NCBI GenBank assembly: GCA_002699585.1
Contig: PABP01000009.1
Location: forward strand, 483,750-547,749
DNA length: 64,000 nt
DNA from: Anaerolineaceae bacterium
GTDB lineage: Bacteria; Chloroflexota; Anaerolineae; Aggregatilineales; Phototrophicaceae
Direction: 5' to 3'
Part shown: positions 63,967 through 64,000 of the stretch, one piece after another
How positions within the stretch are numbered: the first letter of the stretch is position 1
Layout: each line of letters begins with the position of its first letter
Notes under the pieces: model-generated
What the model was told of the DNA's origin: nothing
Databases searched by the model: none
Seen by the model: the letters and a program-made list of their open reading frames with translations, nothing else
Program-made: the position numbers and the translations under genes

Positions 63967-64000
63967 CAGGAGAAAGTTAAATTCGGTGTACATTTACCAA

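Overview
The window looks like a chromosomal segment of a Chloroflexota bacterium, most likely an Anaerolineae-type lineage. This is inferred from the gene families and their fusions, not from a marker gene: there is no rRNA, tRNA, insertion sequence, prophage or CRISPR array here. Coding density is high. Many gene ends carry near-perfect bidirectional hairpin terminators, and recognisable sigma-70-like promoters lie in the wider gaps. Genes for oxygen-dependent-type protoporphyrinogen oxidase and SCO1 point to a respiring, at least partly aerobic cell. A soluble-type lytic transglycosylase and a MurF/Alr fusion suggest that it makes peptidoglycan.

Region by region: 1-6493 is a tight heme operon (hemC partial, hemD, hemB, hemE, hemG/hemY, hemL). 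6597-11355 holds a small nuclease-like gene, an aldo/keto reductase, a copper chaperone with a CsoR-like operator, a pentapeptide-repeat protein, a Ca2+/cation antiporter and queG. 11529-21300 holds a DUF2785 protein, a TPR protein/glycosyltransferase pair, glutamate dehydrogenase, an Stf0-type sulfotransferase and uvrA. 21555-23973 is a MarR regulator with an ABC efflux system. 24054-28880 holds a DUF3048 protein, a PIG-L deacetylase, a small membrane protein, a PstS-like lipoprotein and tgt. 29083-33533 holds a MurF-like/alanine racemase fusion, SCO1 and a secreted esterase.

33600-43364 is centred on glycine metabolism. A glycine riboswitch with an intrinsic terminator precedes gcvH-gcvPA-gcvPB. 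The missing T-protein is encoded nearby on the other strand as a 1045-residue fusion of serine hydroxymethyltransferase (GlyA) and aminomethyltransferase (GcvT). Two other genes lie between these parts: a secreted Met-rich protein and a two-RCK membrane protein without a visible K+ filter. 43658-49232 holds an EF-G paralogue, FtsH and an unknown protein. 49435-56738 holds a DUF255 protein, a DEDDh exonuclease, an Eis-like acetyltransferase, an unknown protein and a TPR-lytic transglycosylase lipoprotein. 56811-63847 holds a single-domain response regulator, a Nat-like ABC exporter and glycogen phosphorylase.

The most unusual items are the GlyA-GcvT fusion, which contains an internal degenerate GcvT-like repeat; a tRNA-guanine transglycosylase lacking all four zinc ligands; a MurF-Alr fusion whose ATP-binding P-loop has lost its invariant glycine; and the filter-less RCK protein. 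I did not find a defence island or any system that is clearly new as a whole. All functional calls rest on reading motifs by eye, without database searches.
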